The translations under genes were made by a program, and so were the position numbers. Source: Deltaproteobacteria bacterium (GTDB lineage: Bacteria; Myxococcota_A; Polyangia; HGW-17). Taken from it: a stretch of DNA of 37,458 nucleotides. Each line of letters opens with the position of its first letter. Position 1 is the stretch's first letter. The stretch is from NCBI GenBank assembly GCA_027858615.1, contig JAQICJ010000212.1, forward strand, positions 1 to 37,458, given 5' to 3'. Positions 23,232 through 32,043 of the stretch are shown in pieces. Below the pieces are notes generated by a model. The model was not told the DNA's origin, ran no database searches, and was given only the letters and a program-made list of their open reading frames with translations.

Positions 23232-26200
23232 TTAGATTTTATCGAACCATTCTGGCAAAGTACCTTTTCTGATTAATTTTTTATCTTTGGGATAATGGCA
23301 AATTTTATATTTTTTCCCACTACCGCAGGGGCAGGGACCATTGCGAGGTATTCTTTTGATTAATTGTCGCAATTCAACTTTGGAAATTTTTTCCTTTTGA
23401 CCCTTGCTTTCGTTAACACCACTGGTAATTGTGGCATTCTCATTCATCTGTTTATGTTCATATTCGGGAAGTTCTTCCTGTTCTTCTTCCTCAACTTCCA
23501 TTTCAAAGATCCGTTTGGTTACATCCCTTTTAATGTCGTTGGTCATGAAGTTGAAGAGGTTGTAGCCTTCTTTTTTGTATTCAAGTTTTGGATCTTTCTG
23601 GGCGTATCCTCTGAGTCCGATTCCTTCCCTCAAATGGTCCATGCGACGGAGATGTTCGATCCATTTTGAATCGATTTCATCAAGATAGAAATGGCGGGCA
23701 AAAAAGAGGAATTGTACAATTCCAACTTTTTCTTCCTTTTTTTCTATCTGTCCTTCCAGAACTTTGTAGATTTTTTTGGCAATGGAAACTGGATCCATCT
23801 GGATGTCTTCAAAATTGATTTTCTGGCTGAAAAGTTCTTTGATTTCAGTTTGAAGTCCTTCCATGTCCCAGTCTTCGGGATGATCCTGAGGAGGGCAGTG
23901 GGAGCCTACCATAATTCCAATCAATTCATCTATGAGATCAAGGATTCTTTCCCGCTGTTGAATCAAGGAGTCAGCTACAATTTCAATTGTTTTTTCGACA
24001 ACTGTCTCGCGGGTTTCCCTGAGATGTTCGTCTATTTCGACAACGGCTCCGAAATGTCTGTAAAGCTCGTGTGTAAGTTCTTTGGCAGGTAAATCAAGAT
24101 CTTTGAAATCCAACTTGTCGAGGTTGATATTTTCATCTTCTTTTGTAAGTTCTTCTTTGGCTTCATTAATGAAATAATCGATAATCTTTTCAACCCAGGG
24201 TTTGATTTCTTCGCTGATGGTCTCGCGGTTCCATTTTCCACTTTCTATGGGAACCTCAGGTTTTTTGCCGGCTTTTTGCTCTTCTTCAGTGAGTTCCTGG
24301 TAATAGTAGCCTTCCAGAACTTGTTTGCGCAGGTTATAGATGGCTTTGCGCTGATTGGACATGACATTGTCATATTCAAGCAGGTTTTTTCTGATGTCGA
24401 AGTTTTGGGCTTCTACCCGGCGCTGGGAATCTTCAATACTGCGGTTGACCAGACGGTGTTGAATCGGCTCGTCTTCTGGCATTTTGAGCCAATCCATCAT
24501 TCTTTGTAATTTTTCGGCTCCAAAGATACGCATGAGGTCGTCTTCAAGACTGATGAAAAAGCGGGAAGATCCGGGATCACCCTGGCGACCGCTACGTCCG
24601 CGCAACTGATTGTCAATACGTCGTGATTCATGTCTTTCGGTACCCAGAATATGGAGACCACCGGCTTCGAGAACCTCAGCCTTTTCCTGTTCACACTGGC
24701 CTTTGTATTTTTTGTAAGCTTCAACATATTCGGGGGATTCTTCATCATCCACTTCCTGTTTAGCCATGAATTCGGGATTTCCACCCAGGATGATGTCTGT
24801 TCCGCGACCGGCCATATTGGTTGAAATAGTGATTGCTCCCTTGCGACCTGCCTGGGCGACAATATCAGCTTCCCTCCAGTGGTTTTTTGCATTGAGAACT
24901 TCGTGTTCGATATTTTCTTTGGTGAGAAGACGTGAGAGTACTTCTGTTTTTTCAACACTGATTGTTCCGACCAGAACCGGTTGTCCTCTTTTTCTGCAAT
25001 CGTTGAGGCTTCTGATTACTGCTCTGAATTTCGCCATTTCATTTTTATAGATCAGATCGTCAAAGTCTTTGCGGATGACAGGACGGTTGGTGGGAATGAC
25101 AGAAACTTCGATATTGTAAGTTTTCTGGAATTCCACAGCTTCAGTTTCGGCTGTACCGGTCATTCCTGCCAGTTTATTGTACATGCGGAAGAAATTCTGG
25201 TAGGTGATAGTAGCCAGAGTTTGATTTTCTTCTTCAATTTCAACATTTTCCTTGGCTTCTATTGCCTGGTGCAATCCGTCGGACCAGCGTCGTCCTTCCA
25301 TTTTACGACCGGTAAATTCATCGATGATAACAACTTTCCCCTTTTCAACCAGATAGTTGACGTCTCTTTTGAAGAGAGTATGTGCTTTGAGGGCGGTATT
25401 AACATGATGCAGCCACTCAATATTGCGGGGATGGTAGAGATTGTCCAATTCGAGTTTTTCTTCAACAACAGAAACTCCCTGATCGGTAAGCATGGCGGAA
25501 TTGGCCTTTTCATCCAGGGAAAAATCCACATCGCGTCTGAGGAAGGGAATTACTTTGTTTACTTTTACATACAGGTTGGCAGCGTCTTCTGCCGGTCCGG
25601 AAATAATCAGGGGAGTTCTGGATTCATCGATTAAAATAGAGTCTACCTCGTCAATGATGACGTAGTTCAATTCTTGCTGAACATATCTTTCGATGGAATC
25701 TTTCATGTTGTCCCGCAAATAATCAAATCCGAACTCACTGTTGGTTCCATAGCAGATGTCTTTTTTGTAGGCTTCTTGTTTTTCACTATCATTCATACCG
25801 TGGATAATTTTGCCTACACTGAGTCCGAGGAAATTATAGATTTTTCCCATCCAGTCGGCATCACGGGAAGCCAAATAGTCGTTGACGGTTACCAGGTGGG
25901 CGCTTTTGCCGGTAAGGGCGTTGAGGTACAGAGCCAAACTGGCTACCAGGGTTTTACCTTCCCCTGTTTTCATTTCGGCGATATTGCCGTTGTGCAGAAC
26001 TATGCCACCGATGAGCTGTACATCGAAATGCCGCATCCCTGTGGTTCTGATGGAAGCTTCCCGCACTACAGCGAAGGCTTCAGTAAGCAAATCATCAAGG
26101 GTTTCCCCCTGCTTGAGTCTGGTTTTGAATTCGTCGGTTTTAGCTTTCAATTGGCTGTCAGAGAGTTTGCGAATTTCAAATTCCCAGGAATTAATCTTGT

Positions 26201-26267
26201 CCACCAGGGGCTGCAACTTGATCATTTTGCGCTCATGAGCGGTTCCAAATATTTCTTTGACTCCCAT
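23232..26267 (-). CDS. secA: Preprotein translocase ATPase SecA
   Basis: A 1011-aa SecA, longer than the common 900. It drives export of unfolded proteins through SecYEG. The first NBD has Walker A E-M-K-T-G-E-G-K-T-L (about 97-107) and Walker B I-I-D-E-V-D-S-I-L; the helicase pair includes G-T-D-I-I-L-G-G and G-R-S-G-R-Q-G-D-P-G. Length above average comes from inserts in the C-terminal scaffold and helical-wing region, about 660-860, rich in charged residues. The C-terminus carries the zinc SEC-C motif C-P-C-G-S-G-x4-Y-K-x-C-H, which binds SecB or ribosomes. AGGAG precedes the ATG. The many secreted proteins in this window depend on it. Confidence 0.97.
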   Translation of the reverse strand: MGVKEIFGTAHERKMIKLQPLVDKINSWEFEIRKLSDSQLKAKTDEFKTRLKQGETLDDLLTEAFAVVREASIRTTGMRHFDVQLIGGIVLHNGNIAEMKTGEGKTLVASLALYLNALTGKSAHLVTVNDYLASRDADWMGKIYNFLGLSVGKIIHGMNDSEKQEAYKKDICYGTNSEFGFDYLRDNMKDSIERYVQQELNYVIIDEVDSILIDESRTPLIISGPAEDAANLYVKVNKVIPFLRRDVDFSLDEKANSAMLTDQGVSVVEEKLELDNLYHPRNIEWLHHVNTALKAHTLFKRDVNYLVEKGKVVIIDEFTGRKMEGRRWSDGLHQAIEAKENVEIEEENQTLATITYQNFFRMYNKLAGMTGTAETEAVEFQKTYNIEVSVIPTNRPVIRKDFDDLIYKNEMAKFRAVIRSLNDCRKRGQPVLVGTISVEKTEVLSRLLTKENIEHEVLNAKNHWREADIVAQAGRKGAITISTNMAGRGTDIILGGNPEFMAKQEVDDEESPEYVEAYKKYKGQCEQEKAEVLEAGGLHILGTERHESRRIDNQLRGRSGRQGDPGSSRFFISLEDDLMRIFGAEKLQRMMDWLKMPEDEPIQHRLVNRSIEDSQRRVEAQNFDIRKNLLEYDNVMSNQRKAIYNLRKQVLEGYYYQELTEEEQKAGKKPEVPIESGKWNRETISEEIKPWVEKIIDYFINEAKEELTKEDENINLDKLDFKDLDLPAKELTHELYRHFGAVVEIDEHLRETRETVVEKTIEIVADSLIQQRERILDLIDELIGIMVGSHCPPQDHPEDWDMEGLQTEIKELFSQKINFEDIQMDPVSIAKKIYKVLEGQIEKKEEKVGIVQFLFFARHFYLDEIDSKWIEHLRRMDHLREGIGLRGYAQKDPKLEYKKEGYNLFNFMTNDIKRDVTKRIFEMEVEEEEQEELPEYEHKQMNENATITSGVNESKGQKEKISKVELRQLIKRIPRNGPCPCGSGKKYKICHYPKDKKLIRKGTLPEWFDKI

Positions 26268-26649
26268 AGAAATCTCCTAAATCTATTCACATCCGAACAA
26301 CTTTATAACTGCACAATATTACCTGAAAAGAAAAAAAAATCAAAAGTGCCGCCAAGCTTGTAAAACCTGGTGAAAAAGTTGCTGTTTTAACTGGTATTAT
26401 GTTATTATCAACTGCAAATTATGATTACTCAGTCAATAAACCCCGTTCTGAGACGGGAACTAGTTAAGGAACTAATTAAGAATTAATCAACTAAGCATTT
26501 ATCATTTATGGACTAACTTTTAAAGATAATTATCCAATCATCTCTTATTGGCTCCAATCTCCTTTACAAACAGGTGATTGGCAACTTAAACATAATCCTT
26601 TTCCTTTTTTGTATTATCAACTGTTATCAACCCTCAAATCAACTCTTTC
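26268..26649. other. Intergenic region upstream of secA with repeat C
   Basis: A 382-bp spacer between two divergent genes. It contains copy C of the palindromic repeat. No coding frame or clear promoter is visible, although the secA promoter must lie here. Confidence 0.4.
26430..26480. repeat. Palindromic interspersed repeat, copy C
   Basis: CCCGT-TCTGAG-ACGGG forms a short hairpin followed by AACTAGTTAAGGAACTAATTAAG. The ACGGGAACTAxTTAAG block is shared with copy B, and the upstream CTCAGTCAATAA with the reverse complement of B'. Confidence 0.5.
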
Positions 26650-27144
26650 ATGAATCCTGAAAAAATCATTTCTTCTTCAATAAAACTCACGGGCAGGATC
26701 TGGTTTTTTCTGGGTTTGTTAAGTCAACTTCTGTTTGTTTATCTAATAGTTGTTTTTATGCGTAATACTTTGATTTTTGCCCGTCTTGGTGCTCTTTTAT
26801 TTTCCATTCCCCTGTTTTTTACAAGTCTTAAATTGCTTTTTGAGGGAGGAAAACTGCTGTTCTTCCCCAAATCAACTTTTTATCAACAACTGACCGGGTC
26901 TATAAATGATTTAAAGTGGATTTACAAGTTGGAAGCCAAACTAAAAAAAGGGGGGGCGTATCCCAGGAAAAAAATGAAAACCGTAATTATCGCAGATAAA
27001 AATGGAAGAAGAAGAGCTCTGTTGATAAAAAGAGAAAACTTGGAAGATTTTTTTGCTTTCCTCAAAAAGAATAATCCTCAACTTGTTTTCGGCTATACTC
27101 TTCAAAAAGAAAAGACGTACAAAAAGGATCCCCTTTCCTTATAA
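26650..27144 (+). CDS. Small two-helix membrane protein
   Basis: A 164-aa protein without a recognised family. Two hydrophobic segments at about 18-37 and 44-62 suggest membrane helices, followed by a basic cytosolic domain with a K-x-x-x-I-A-D-K-N-G-R-R-R-A-L-L motif that resembles a small beta sheet. No good Shine-Dalgarno is visible before the ATG. It converges with and overlaps by 6 bp the radical SAM gene. Confidence 0.65.
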   Translation: MNPEKIISSSIKLTGRIWFFLGLLSQLLFVYLIVVFMRNTLIFARLGALLFSIPLFFTSLKLLFEGGKLLFFPKSTFYQQLTGSINDLKWIYKLEAKLKKGGAYPRKKMKTVIIADKNGRRRALLIKRENLEDFFAFLKKNNPQLVFGYTLQKEKTYKKDPLSL

Positions 27145-28590
27145 GTTCATCATCATTCTGAGTAATTGGGCAAAACTCCAATTCTCTTTCAATGCTTGCA
27201 AAAGCAGCAAAGCTCCCTTTTCTTTTGTTGTATCCAGATAATATTCAAAAGCAGCGGCTTTCCAGGAAACAGGTTTGATCTCCACCTTTCCTCTCAGTTC
27301 TTTCTGGATATATTTGAGTTTTTGCTTAATTTCCTTTTTGGAACTGAAGGTGGAATTTTCCAGAGGAGTTGCAGGTTTGGGAACAAAAGGAGAAATTGTC
27401 ATTACCAAGGGAAGGATTGACGAAAGTTCCTTGCCAAGTTCACACAATTCCTCCAGATCTTCTGCCGTTTCATTCGGAAGTACTACCATTTGGAAGAGCT
27501 TGATTCTGTTGATACTGAATTGTTTGGCAAGTTTTGTTGCTTTGATCAGGTGTTTTGCGAAAATTCCCTTGGAAATCAGATTGCGAATACGCTGGGAAGA
27601 GCCGTCCGCGGCAATGGTAAGAGTTTTATAACCGCTGTGGGCCAGAAGTTCCACAAATTCCTGGTCGAGTCTGTCAGCTCTCAGGCTGGAAAGGCTGGTA
27701 TCTACTTTATTTGCAGTCAGGTATCGCAGGATTTCTTTGATTTGGGGATGATCACTGACTGCAGGGCCCACCAGACCAACAGCCTTGGGAAGGGGTTGCA
27801 AAGCTGCAAATATTTTTTCAGCGGGAATGGCTTCCATCTTTTTGCCTGTTGCTCGCCGGCTCATTACACAAAAACCGCAGTTGCGAGAACAACCCTTGAC
27901 TGTTTCCACCAGAATCCGCTTGCCAAATTGAGCCGCGGGAGTTGAAATTGCAGTTATAGCAGGTGAGTTGCGGGGATAAAATGATGTTGGAGGTGGTTTG
28001 TTGTCCAGTAAAGGTGCCCAAACATCGTTGTGGCGCCGGGAAGCCCACTGGAGAATTTCTTTTTTCCCATGTAATTCAGGGTAGGTCTCCAAAAAATCGA
28101 TAAAAGCGTCCTCGTTATCAACCGGAAAAACAAGATCAAAAAAAGGAGCCAGGGAGAAGGGGGCAATTCTGCTGAGAACTCCCCCGGCAATGAGCAGGGG
28201 GGCGTTTTCATCACGTTTGGCCGCCACCGGTTCTATTCCTGATGAAATCAACATTGATAGCAATTGAGCCAGTTCATATTCCCAGGATAGGCTTGCTCCC
28301 ACCAGAGGAAAGCTGTTGATGGGGGTGAGACTTTCGTAACTTCTTACGGGAAAGGCAACGTTTTTGCCGAATTTGAATTTACGAAGATAGTCGGGCCAGA
28401 AAGCTCTTTCACAGCGGTAGGTTTTGAGGGAATTGATTCTGGAATGAAGATGGAGAAATCCGCAGGACGCCATACCCACTCCGTAATGGGCAGGATAGAT
28501 GAGCACCATGGGAATGTCGCCGGAAAGGGCCTGATTTCCTGTTTCTTTTTGCAGTCTTAAATTAATTACCTTTTCCCGTGCGAAAGACAT
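27139..28590 (-). CDS. B12-binding-type radical SAM protein
   Basis: A 483-aa enzyme of the radical SAM superfamily. The N-terminal 200 residues form a cobalamin-binding-like Rossmann fold typical of the subfamily but lack the D-x-H-x-x-G motif, so B12 may not be bound. The [4Fe-4S] cluster motif is C-S-R-N-C-G-F-C (Cys234, Cys238, Cys241), followed by the barrel with E-T-V-K-G-type and T-I-A-A-D-G-S-S segments that bind SAM. The C-terminal region is helical. Substrate unknown. It begins six bases after the methyltransferase stop, so the two genes are an operon; a role in tRNA/rRNA or small-molecule modification is conceivable. Confidence 0.85.
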   Translation of the reverse strand: MSFAREKVINLRLQKETGNQALSGDIPMVLIYPAHYGVGMASCGFLHLHSRINSLKTYRCERAFWPDYLRKFKFGKNVAFPVRSYESLTPINSFPLVGASLSWEYELAQLLSMLISSGIEPVAAKRDENAPLLIAGGVLSRIAPFSLAPFFDLVFPVDNEDAFIDFLETYPELHGKKEILQWASRRHNDVWAPLLDNKPPPTSFYPRNSPAITAISTPAAQFGKRILVETVKGCSRNCGFCVMSRRATGKKMEAIPAEKIFAALQPLPKAVGLVGPAVSDHPQIKEILRYLTANKVDTSLSSLRADRLDQEFVELLAHSGYKTLTIAADGSSQRIRNLISKGIFAKHLIKATKLAKQFSINRIKLFQMVVLPNETAEDLEELCELGKELSSILPLVMTISPFVPKPATPLENSTFSSKKEIKQKLKYIQKELRGKVEIKPVSWKAAAFEYYLDTTKEKGALLLLQALKENWSFAQLLRMMMNL

Positions 28591-28596
28591 AGTAAA

Positions 28597-29829
28597 TCAA
28601 TCCAGTCGGATGAGAACGGACTTCAGGTAACTGCCTTCCGAGAAGAAAGGCAGATCGGGATAATCTTCAGGAAGGTAGATTCTGCGTAAAATGCGCATGC
28701 TGCGTCCGGGCATACTTTTGGCGATGAGTCTTTCAAAATCTTCCATGGAAATTTTGAAACTGTTGATGGCCAGCAGCAGATAAGCTCCTGGTTCCATGAT
28801 GTATCTCATATTGTTCAATAAACCGGTATAACTTTTTTGCACCGACCAGTTGGTTTTTTTGCCCCGGCTGAAGGTTGGCGGATCAACTACAGCCAGATCA
28901 AAACTACTTTCTCGTTTGCGCAGAAGTTCCACTCCCCGGAAAACATCCTCGGTGATAAAATCGTCGGAGTTGTCAATATCAAGATTGTTGTTACGATAAT
29001 TACGTCTCAGTATTTCCATGTAACGACCGGAATTGTCGATGTTGACTACTCTGGTCGCTCCGGCACTGAGTGCGGAAACGGAGAAAGCTCCGGTATGGGA
29101 GAACATGTTTACCATTTTTCTGCCGGGAGCTAATTTGCGAATAAGTCGACGTCCTTCTCTGAAATCGGGAAAGAATCCCACACCCATGGGAGCACTGAGA
29201 TCTACCAGATATTTGCATCCGTCTTCATTGATTTTAAAATCAAGGGGAAAGTCTTCTCCCCAGAATTTTTCAGCCCGATCAATATTAAAATCGTTATCGC
29301 CGGAAGGTCGAAAGCGTTTTTGGAGGAATACGGATTTGGCATCAAGCATTGCAGCCAGTTCGGGAAGGGCGATTTTTACAATCCAGTCTATGGAGGGGGT
29401 ATATTGGACAGCCAGCAGGTAATCACCAAACACCGTCACTGTTAGACCCGGAAGACCGTCACTTTCTCCGTTGATAATTCTGTAGGCATTGGTGTTCTGG
29501 ATGAGCAGTTCTTTTCTCAATGTAACAGCGTTGAAAACGGCTTTTTTTACAAATTCTTCATTGATGTCAAGGTGCTTATTGCGAGTGAGAATGCGGAAAG
29601 CAATGGCTCCTTCCTCTTCAAAATAACCGGTAGCCAGATAGTAGCTGTCTTCGTCATGCAAAGCTACTATATCACCGGCTTTATGGTTTATGTCTCTATT
29701 GGCTATTCCGTTTCTGAAAATCCAGGGATGTCCGTCACGCACTGCTCTGGAAGCCGCTCTGGTAAGTTGGATTTTCTTTTTGCGGGAAAAGGCACTTTTA
29801 GAACTCTTGTCTTTGTTTTTATTGTTCAT
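28597..29829 (-). CDS. RlmI-type 23S rRNA methyltransferase
   Basis: A 410-aa SAM-dependent methyltransferase with an N-terminal PUA domain (about 20-95; H-P-W-I-F-R-N-G, D-I-V-A-L-H-D) and a Rossmann catalytic domain. The SAM loop is M-F-S-H-T-G-A-F-S-V-S-A, the catalytic strand V-V-D-P-P-T-F. This fits RlmI, which methylates C1962 of 23S rRNA, or a close relative. A basic N-terminal extension of about 20 residues precedes the PUA domain. It heads the operon with the radical SAM gene; a diverged repeat copy (29834-29865) lies directly upstream. Confidence 0.9.
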   Translation of the reverse strand: MNNKNKDKSSKSAFSRKKKIQLTRAASRAVRDGHPWIFRNGIANRDINHKAGDIVALHDEDSYYLATGYFEEEGAIAFRILTRNKHLDINEEFVKKAVFNAVTLRKELLIQNTNAYRIINGESDGLPGLTVTVFGDYLLAVQYTPSIDWIVKIALPELAAMLDAKSVFLQKRFRPSGDNDFNIDRAEKFWGEDFPLDFKINEDGCKYLVDLSAPMGVGFFPDFREGRRLIRKLAPGRKMVNMFSHTGAFSVSALSAGATRVVNIDNSGRYMEILRRNYRNNNLDIDNSDDFITEDVFRGVELLRKRESSFDLAVVDPPTFSRGKKTNWSVQKSYTGLLNNMRYIMEPGAYLLLAINSFKISMEDFERLIAKSMPGRSMRILRRIYLPEDYPDLPFFSEGSYLKSVLIRLD

Positions 29830-29833
29830 AACT

Positions 29834-29865
29834 TCATCCTGTTCTAATGGGAACTATTCAGGAAC
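29834..29865. repeat. Palindromic interspersed repeat, diverged copy D
   Basis: TGTTCTAATGGGAACTATTCAGGAACT matches copy C (GTTCTGAGACGGGAACTAGTTAAGGAACT) with a short gap. It stands between the methyltransferase start and the ammonia-lyase gene. Confidence 0.4.
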
Positions 29866-29912
29866 TTTATCTGGTTTGAAACATAAACCGATACTAATCA
29901 CCCTAATAATTA

Positions 29913-29941
29913 TTGACTACACCACATTTTAACTGTTATCA
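29913..29941 (+). promoter_or_regulatory. Possible promoter of the ammonia-lyase operon
   Basis: TTGACT (29913-29918) and TTATCA (29936-29941) are 17 bp apart; the -10 is a weak match with a TG immediately upstream. It would give a leader of about 80 bases. Confidence 0.3.
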
Positions 29942-30027
29942 AAAGAAAAATTCATTTAGTTCTTTTACGGATCACTCAAGTGTTCTAGTTGTGGTCTGAA
30001 TCTCTTTGGCTCATTACAGAGGTTTTT

Positions 30028-32028
30028 ATGCAGCATCTTTCTATAAATGGTCATGATTTGACATTAAAAGACGTTATTTCAGTTGCCCGCAGTCGGCAAC
30101 GGGTTGAACTTTCCCCAGAAAGCTTCAGACTTACGGCCAGATGCAGAAGTGTTGTTGATATTCTGGTTCATAACAATATTCCTGTGTATGGACTTACTAC
30201 AGGTTTTGGTTCCAAGCGCAACGTGTTTATTGACCGCGAGGATACCAAAACCCTGCAACACAACCTGATTATGTCACATGCCAGTGGTATCGGCACTCCT
30301 CTTCCTGAAGACGTTATCAGAGCGGCCCTGCTTTTGCGCGCCAATGCTCTGGCTCGTGGTCATTCCGGCATCCGGACGATTTTGCTGGAAAAGATAATTG
30401 CCTTGCTGAATCTGGATATTTTTCCCTGGGTTCCTGATCAGGGCAGTGTTTCAGCTTCGGGAGATCTGGCTCCTCTTTCCCACATAGCTCTTGTGCTGGT
30501 TGGAGATCCCGGTGGCAAAATATATAATCCCGAAAAATTGGATAGAACCAACAATTCTGATTACGTGGAAGCTCCCTCAGAAAATGATTTTATCCCTTCT
30601 ACAGCTGAAAACCTCAAAAAGTACTATGGCTATGAGGCGGTACAACTGGAAGCAAAAGAAGGATTGGCTTTGACCAACGGGGTTCAGGTCACCTGTGCCA
30701 TGGGTTTGATTAATGCCTGGGATACAATTTCTCTGGTGAAACATGCAGATCTGTCCTGTGCTCTTTCCCTGGAGGCCCTCAAGGGAATTCCGGCTGCCTT
30801 TGATTCGGCGATTGCCCGGGCGCGACCTTATCGCGGACAGACTGAAAGCGCATCTAATATCAGAGAATTAATTGAAAACTCCTTTGTGCTTTCAATACCT
30901 CTCAACACAGCTATTTTAACCAGGGCTCAAAATCTCATATCCGACAGTCTTTCCCTGGTTTCAGATGCACAAAACATTAGCAAACTCAAACAAATAGGTG
31001 CCCAGTTAAACGAAATACTCCAAGATCCCATGTCAAGTCTGGCAGTCATGGAAGAACAGAACGAAGTGCAAAAAGGTTTTTTCAGTGCTGGCGATTCCCA
31101 GACCTTGTCTTTGCGTGAAAAAATCAAGCCGATTCAGATTCAGGTACAGAAATTGATTCAGCAAATTCTTGCTCCAGGTGAAGAAACTCCTAAAATTTCT
31201 CATCTGCGGGAAAATTTGGTTATTATTTCAGAAATGCTGGAAAAAGCTGTTCCTAAAATTCCTTCAGTGCAAAATGATTATTCTTTTCGCTGTGCCTCCC
31301 AGGTACACGGAGCTGTGAGAAACACCCTCCAGCATGTAATTGAGCTTTTAATCATTGAAGCCAATTCTTCCACTGACAACCCTCTTATCTTTCCTCCGGA
31401 TGGTCCGGAAGATCTAAAAGCATACAAAACTTCCCTTTCTATAGAGAAGTGTCGTAAGGCTGTACTTTCAGGTGGAAATTTTCACGGAGAACCCATTGCT
31501 TTGCCCATGGACTATCTGACTCTGGCTGTCAGTGAATTGGGTTCTATTTCCGAACGTCGCATTGCCAAAATCATTGATGGCAAGCACAACAACGGGTTGC
31601 CCTCTTTATTGATCAATAAAAGCGGACTCAACTCCGGTTTCATGATTCCGCAGTATACAGCAGCTTCCCTGGTTTCTGAAAATAAAAGCCTGGCATATCC
31701 GGCTTCCGCCGACTCCATTCCCACTTGTGAGAATACTGAAGATCATGTTTCCATGGGATTGATTGCTGCCCGTAAAACCAGAACCGTAATTAAAAACACC
31801 ACTAAAATAATTGCCATTGAATTGCTGGTAGCTTTCCAGGGACTTCATTTTCGCAAACCTTTTCTCAGCAAGCTCGGCAAAGGTACTCAGAAGATCTTCG
31901 ATGAAATGCAAAATACAGATGGCATTGAGTTTGTTGAAAGGGACAGAATTTTGGCCCCTCTTATTTCCAAGGTGCTGGAGCTAGTGGAAAATCGCACCTT
32001 GCTCAATAAAATTCATTATTTGGATTAG
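30028..32028 (+). CDS. hutH: Histidine ammonia-lyase with a large internal insertion
   Basis: An MIO-dependent lyase, 666 aa from ATG 30028 (AGAGG five bases upstream; the in-frame TTG at 29989 lacks such support). It would release ammonia from L-histidine to give urocanate. The A-S-G triad that forms MIO is at 143-145 (V-S-A-S-G-D), catalytic Tyr54 lies in V-Y-G-L-T-T-G-F-G, and Q-N-D-Y-S-F-R-C and S-G-G-N-F-H-G-E-P are present. The substrate pair reads Ser-His (83-84) in I-M-S-H-A, as in histidine rather than tyrosine (His-Leu) or phenylalanine (Phe-Leu) lyases. The usual HutH has about 510 residues; here about 110 extra residues, mostly helical, sit between roughly 300 and 415. No other hut gene is visible. 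A beta-barrel gene follows by 15 bp. Confidence 0.9.
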   Translation: MQHLSINGHDLTLKDVISVARSRQRVELSPESFRLTARCRSVVDILVHNNIPVYGLTTGFGSKRNVFIDREDTKTLQHNLIMSHASGIGTPLPEDVIRAALLLRANALARGHSGIRTILLEKIIALLNLDIFPWVPDQGSVSASGDLAPLSHIALVLVGDPGGKIYNPEKLDRTNNSDYVEAPSENDFIPSTAENLKKYYGYEAVQLEAKEGLALTNGVQVTCAMGLINAWDTISLVKHADLSCALSLEALKGIPAAFDSAIARARPYRGQTESASNIRELIENSFVLSIPLNTAILTRAQNLISDSLSLVSDAQNISKLKQIGAQLNEILQDPMSSLAVMEEQNEVQKGFFSAGDSQTLSLREKIKPIQIQVQKLIQQILAPGEETPKISHLRENLVIISEMLEKAVPKIPSVQNDYSFRCASQVHGAVRNTLQHVIELLIIEANSSTDNPLIFPPDGPEDLKAYKTSLSIEKCRKAVLSGGNFHGEPIALPMDYLTLAVSELGSISERRIAKIIDGKHNNGLPSLLINKSGLNSGFMIPQYTAASLVSENKSLAYPASADSIPTCENTEDHVSMGLIAARKTRTVIKNTTKIIAIELLVAFQGLHFRKPFLSKLGKGTQKIFDEMQNTDGIEFVERDRILAPLISKVLELVENRTLLNKIHYLD

Positions 32029-32043
32029 ATCAGGATAAAAATT

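Noticed and set aside
29989-30027. Upstream TTG start for the ammonia-lyase
   Set aside because: No Shine-Dalgarno, and ATG 30028 has AGAGG and aligns with the usual N-terminus.
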